Of a stretch of 64,000 nt of DNA, positions 63,604 through 64,000 are shown piece by piece. Under the pieces are notes generated by a model that saw only the letters and a program-made list of their open reading frames with translations, searched no databases and was not told the DNA's origin. Location: the NCBI RefSeq assembly GCF_913062585.1, contig NZ_CAJXWX010000008.1:62001-126000 (forward strand). The letters run 5' to 3'. This stretch comes from an uncultured Sphingomonas sp. Lineage in GTDB: Bacteria; Pseudomonadota; Alphaproteobacteria; Sphingomonadales; Sphingomonadaceae. Each line of letters opens with the position of its first letter. Position 1 is the first letter of the stretch. Both the position numbers and the translations under genes were made by a program.

Positions 63604-64000
63604 ATGGCAACCACCCCGAACAATCCGCTGGGCCTGGACGGCTTCGCTTTCTGCGAATTCACCACGCCCGAGCCCGACGCGCTGGCAAAGCAGTTCGACA
63701 TGATGGGCTTCGTGCCCACCCACCGGCACCCGGAAAAGGCGATCACCCGCTACAAGCAGGGCCGCATCACCCTACTGCTCAACGCCGAGGCGAAAGGTCA
63801 GGCGGCCGACTTCCGCAGCCAGCATGGCCCCTCGGCCAGCGGCATGGGCTTTTACGTCGCCGATCCTGCGCAGGCCTTTGACCATGCGCTTGAGGGTGGT
63901 GCGACGCCGGTCGACGCGACGCGCGGCTGCCTCACCCCGGATGCCAAGGCGATCGAGGGCATCGGCGGCAGCTATCTCTATCTGGTGAAGGCGGGCGATG
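63604..64000 (+). CDS. hppD: 4-hydroxyphenylpyruvate dioxygenase, 3' truncated by window end
   Basis: Converts 4-hydroxyphenylpyruvate to homogentisate in tyrosine breakdown. The first 132 residues are visible: NPLGLDGFAFCEFTTPEPDA, MMGFVPTHRHPEKAITRY, HGPSASGMGFYVADPAQAF and AIEGIGGSYLYLV, which match the N-terminal vicinal-oxygen-chelate domain. The C-terminal iron-binding domain is outside the window. AGGAG precedes the ATG. Divergent from the MarR gene. Confidence 0.9.
   Translation, partial: MATTPNNPLGLDGFAFCEFTTPEPDALAKQFDMMGFVPTHRHPEKAITRYKQGRITLLLNAEAKGQAADFRSQHGPSASGMGFYVADPAQAFDHALEGGATPVDATRGCLTPDAKAIEGIGGSYLYLVKAGD

Noticed and set aside
1..64000. CRISPR arrays, insertion sequences, prophage genes, rRNA.
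   Set aside because: No spaced direct repeats, transposase or integrase motifs, or rRNA-like sequence were seen.

Overview
The window looks like chromosomal DNA of a Sphingomonas-type alphaproteobacterium. It is GC-rich, has a DUF2794 gene, a PhoR-PstSCAB-PhoU-PhoB operon, an AhpC/AhpD/OxyR cluster, an HPr-rel-A gene set, and a hairpin-forming intergenic repeat of a kind I recall from sphingomonads. The assignment is by recognition of gene content; no search was run. No tRNA, rRNA, CRISPR array, insertion sequence or prophage was seen.

Layout. 1-5785: end of a glycogen/trehalose operon (treZ, malQ, treY) with overlapping or closely spaced genes. 5795-10585: 3-methyladenine glycosylase, a small protein, a retropepsin-like membrane protease behind a terminator-like hairpin, and a large hybrid histidine kinase with a ribbon-helix-helix-like N-terminus. 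10681-17833: a 34-residue membrane microprotein, an OmpR/EnvZ-type pair, gamma-carbonic anhydrase-like protein and malate synthase G with a divergent LysR regulator, DUF808 and a DUF5818-like protein. 17909-25974: signalling block (beta-propeller diguanylate cyclase, DinB, histidine kinase, REC-GGDEF-EAL). 26086-30034: glmU-glmS and a phosphoglycolate phosphatase.

29994-32611 (minus) is the region I find most interesting: a compact four-gene operon encoding a Tat-exported small protein, a PqqD-like peptide-binding protein, an HprK-related kinase and a DxD nucleotidyltransferase. The kinase/nucleotidyltransferase/PqqD-type combination also occurs in phosphorylated lasso-peptide clusters, but no lasso cyclase or protease gene lies here. 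I infer a cytoplasmic protein- or peptide-phosphorylation system whose substrate may be the Tat protein.

32716-39869 is the phosphate regulon with a three-repeat Pho box at the phoR/pstS boundary. 39975-49005 holds a secreted Pro/Thr-rich protein, DUF2794, serine acetyltransferase, a TSUP permease, the AhpC/AhpD/OxyR peroxide module, two tandem fasciclin genes, moaE-moaD-pgsA, an LplT-like transporter and a small membrane protein. 49112-57422 is an organic-acid uptake module: DUF485-ActP acetate transport, a DctB/DctD-like pair, divergent DctA and an AlgE-like outer-membrane channel. The DctD-like activator lacks the GAFTGA sigma-54 contact loop. 57454-64000 has MTA phosphorylase, a TetR regulator followed by a GH130-GH13-GT4 sugar operon, and a MarR regulator divergent from a truncated 4-hydroxyphenylpyruvate dioxygenase gene.

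Many genes overlap by 1-8 bases, implying translational coupling. Control is dominated by two-component and c-di-GMP proteins. Base composition is even, apart from AT-rich promoter regions near 54310-54480 and 58560-58690; I see no clear sign of recent horizontal transfer.
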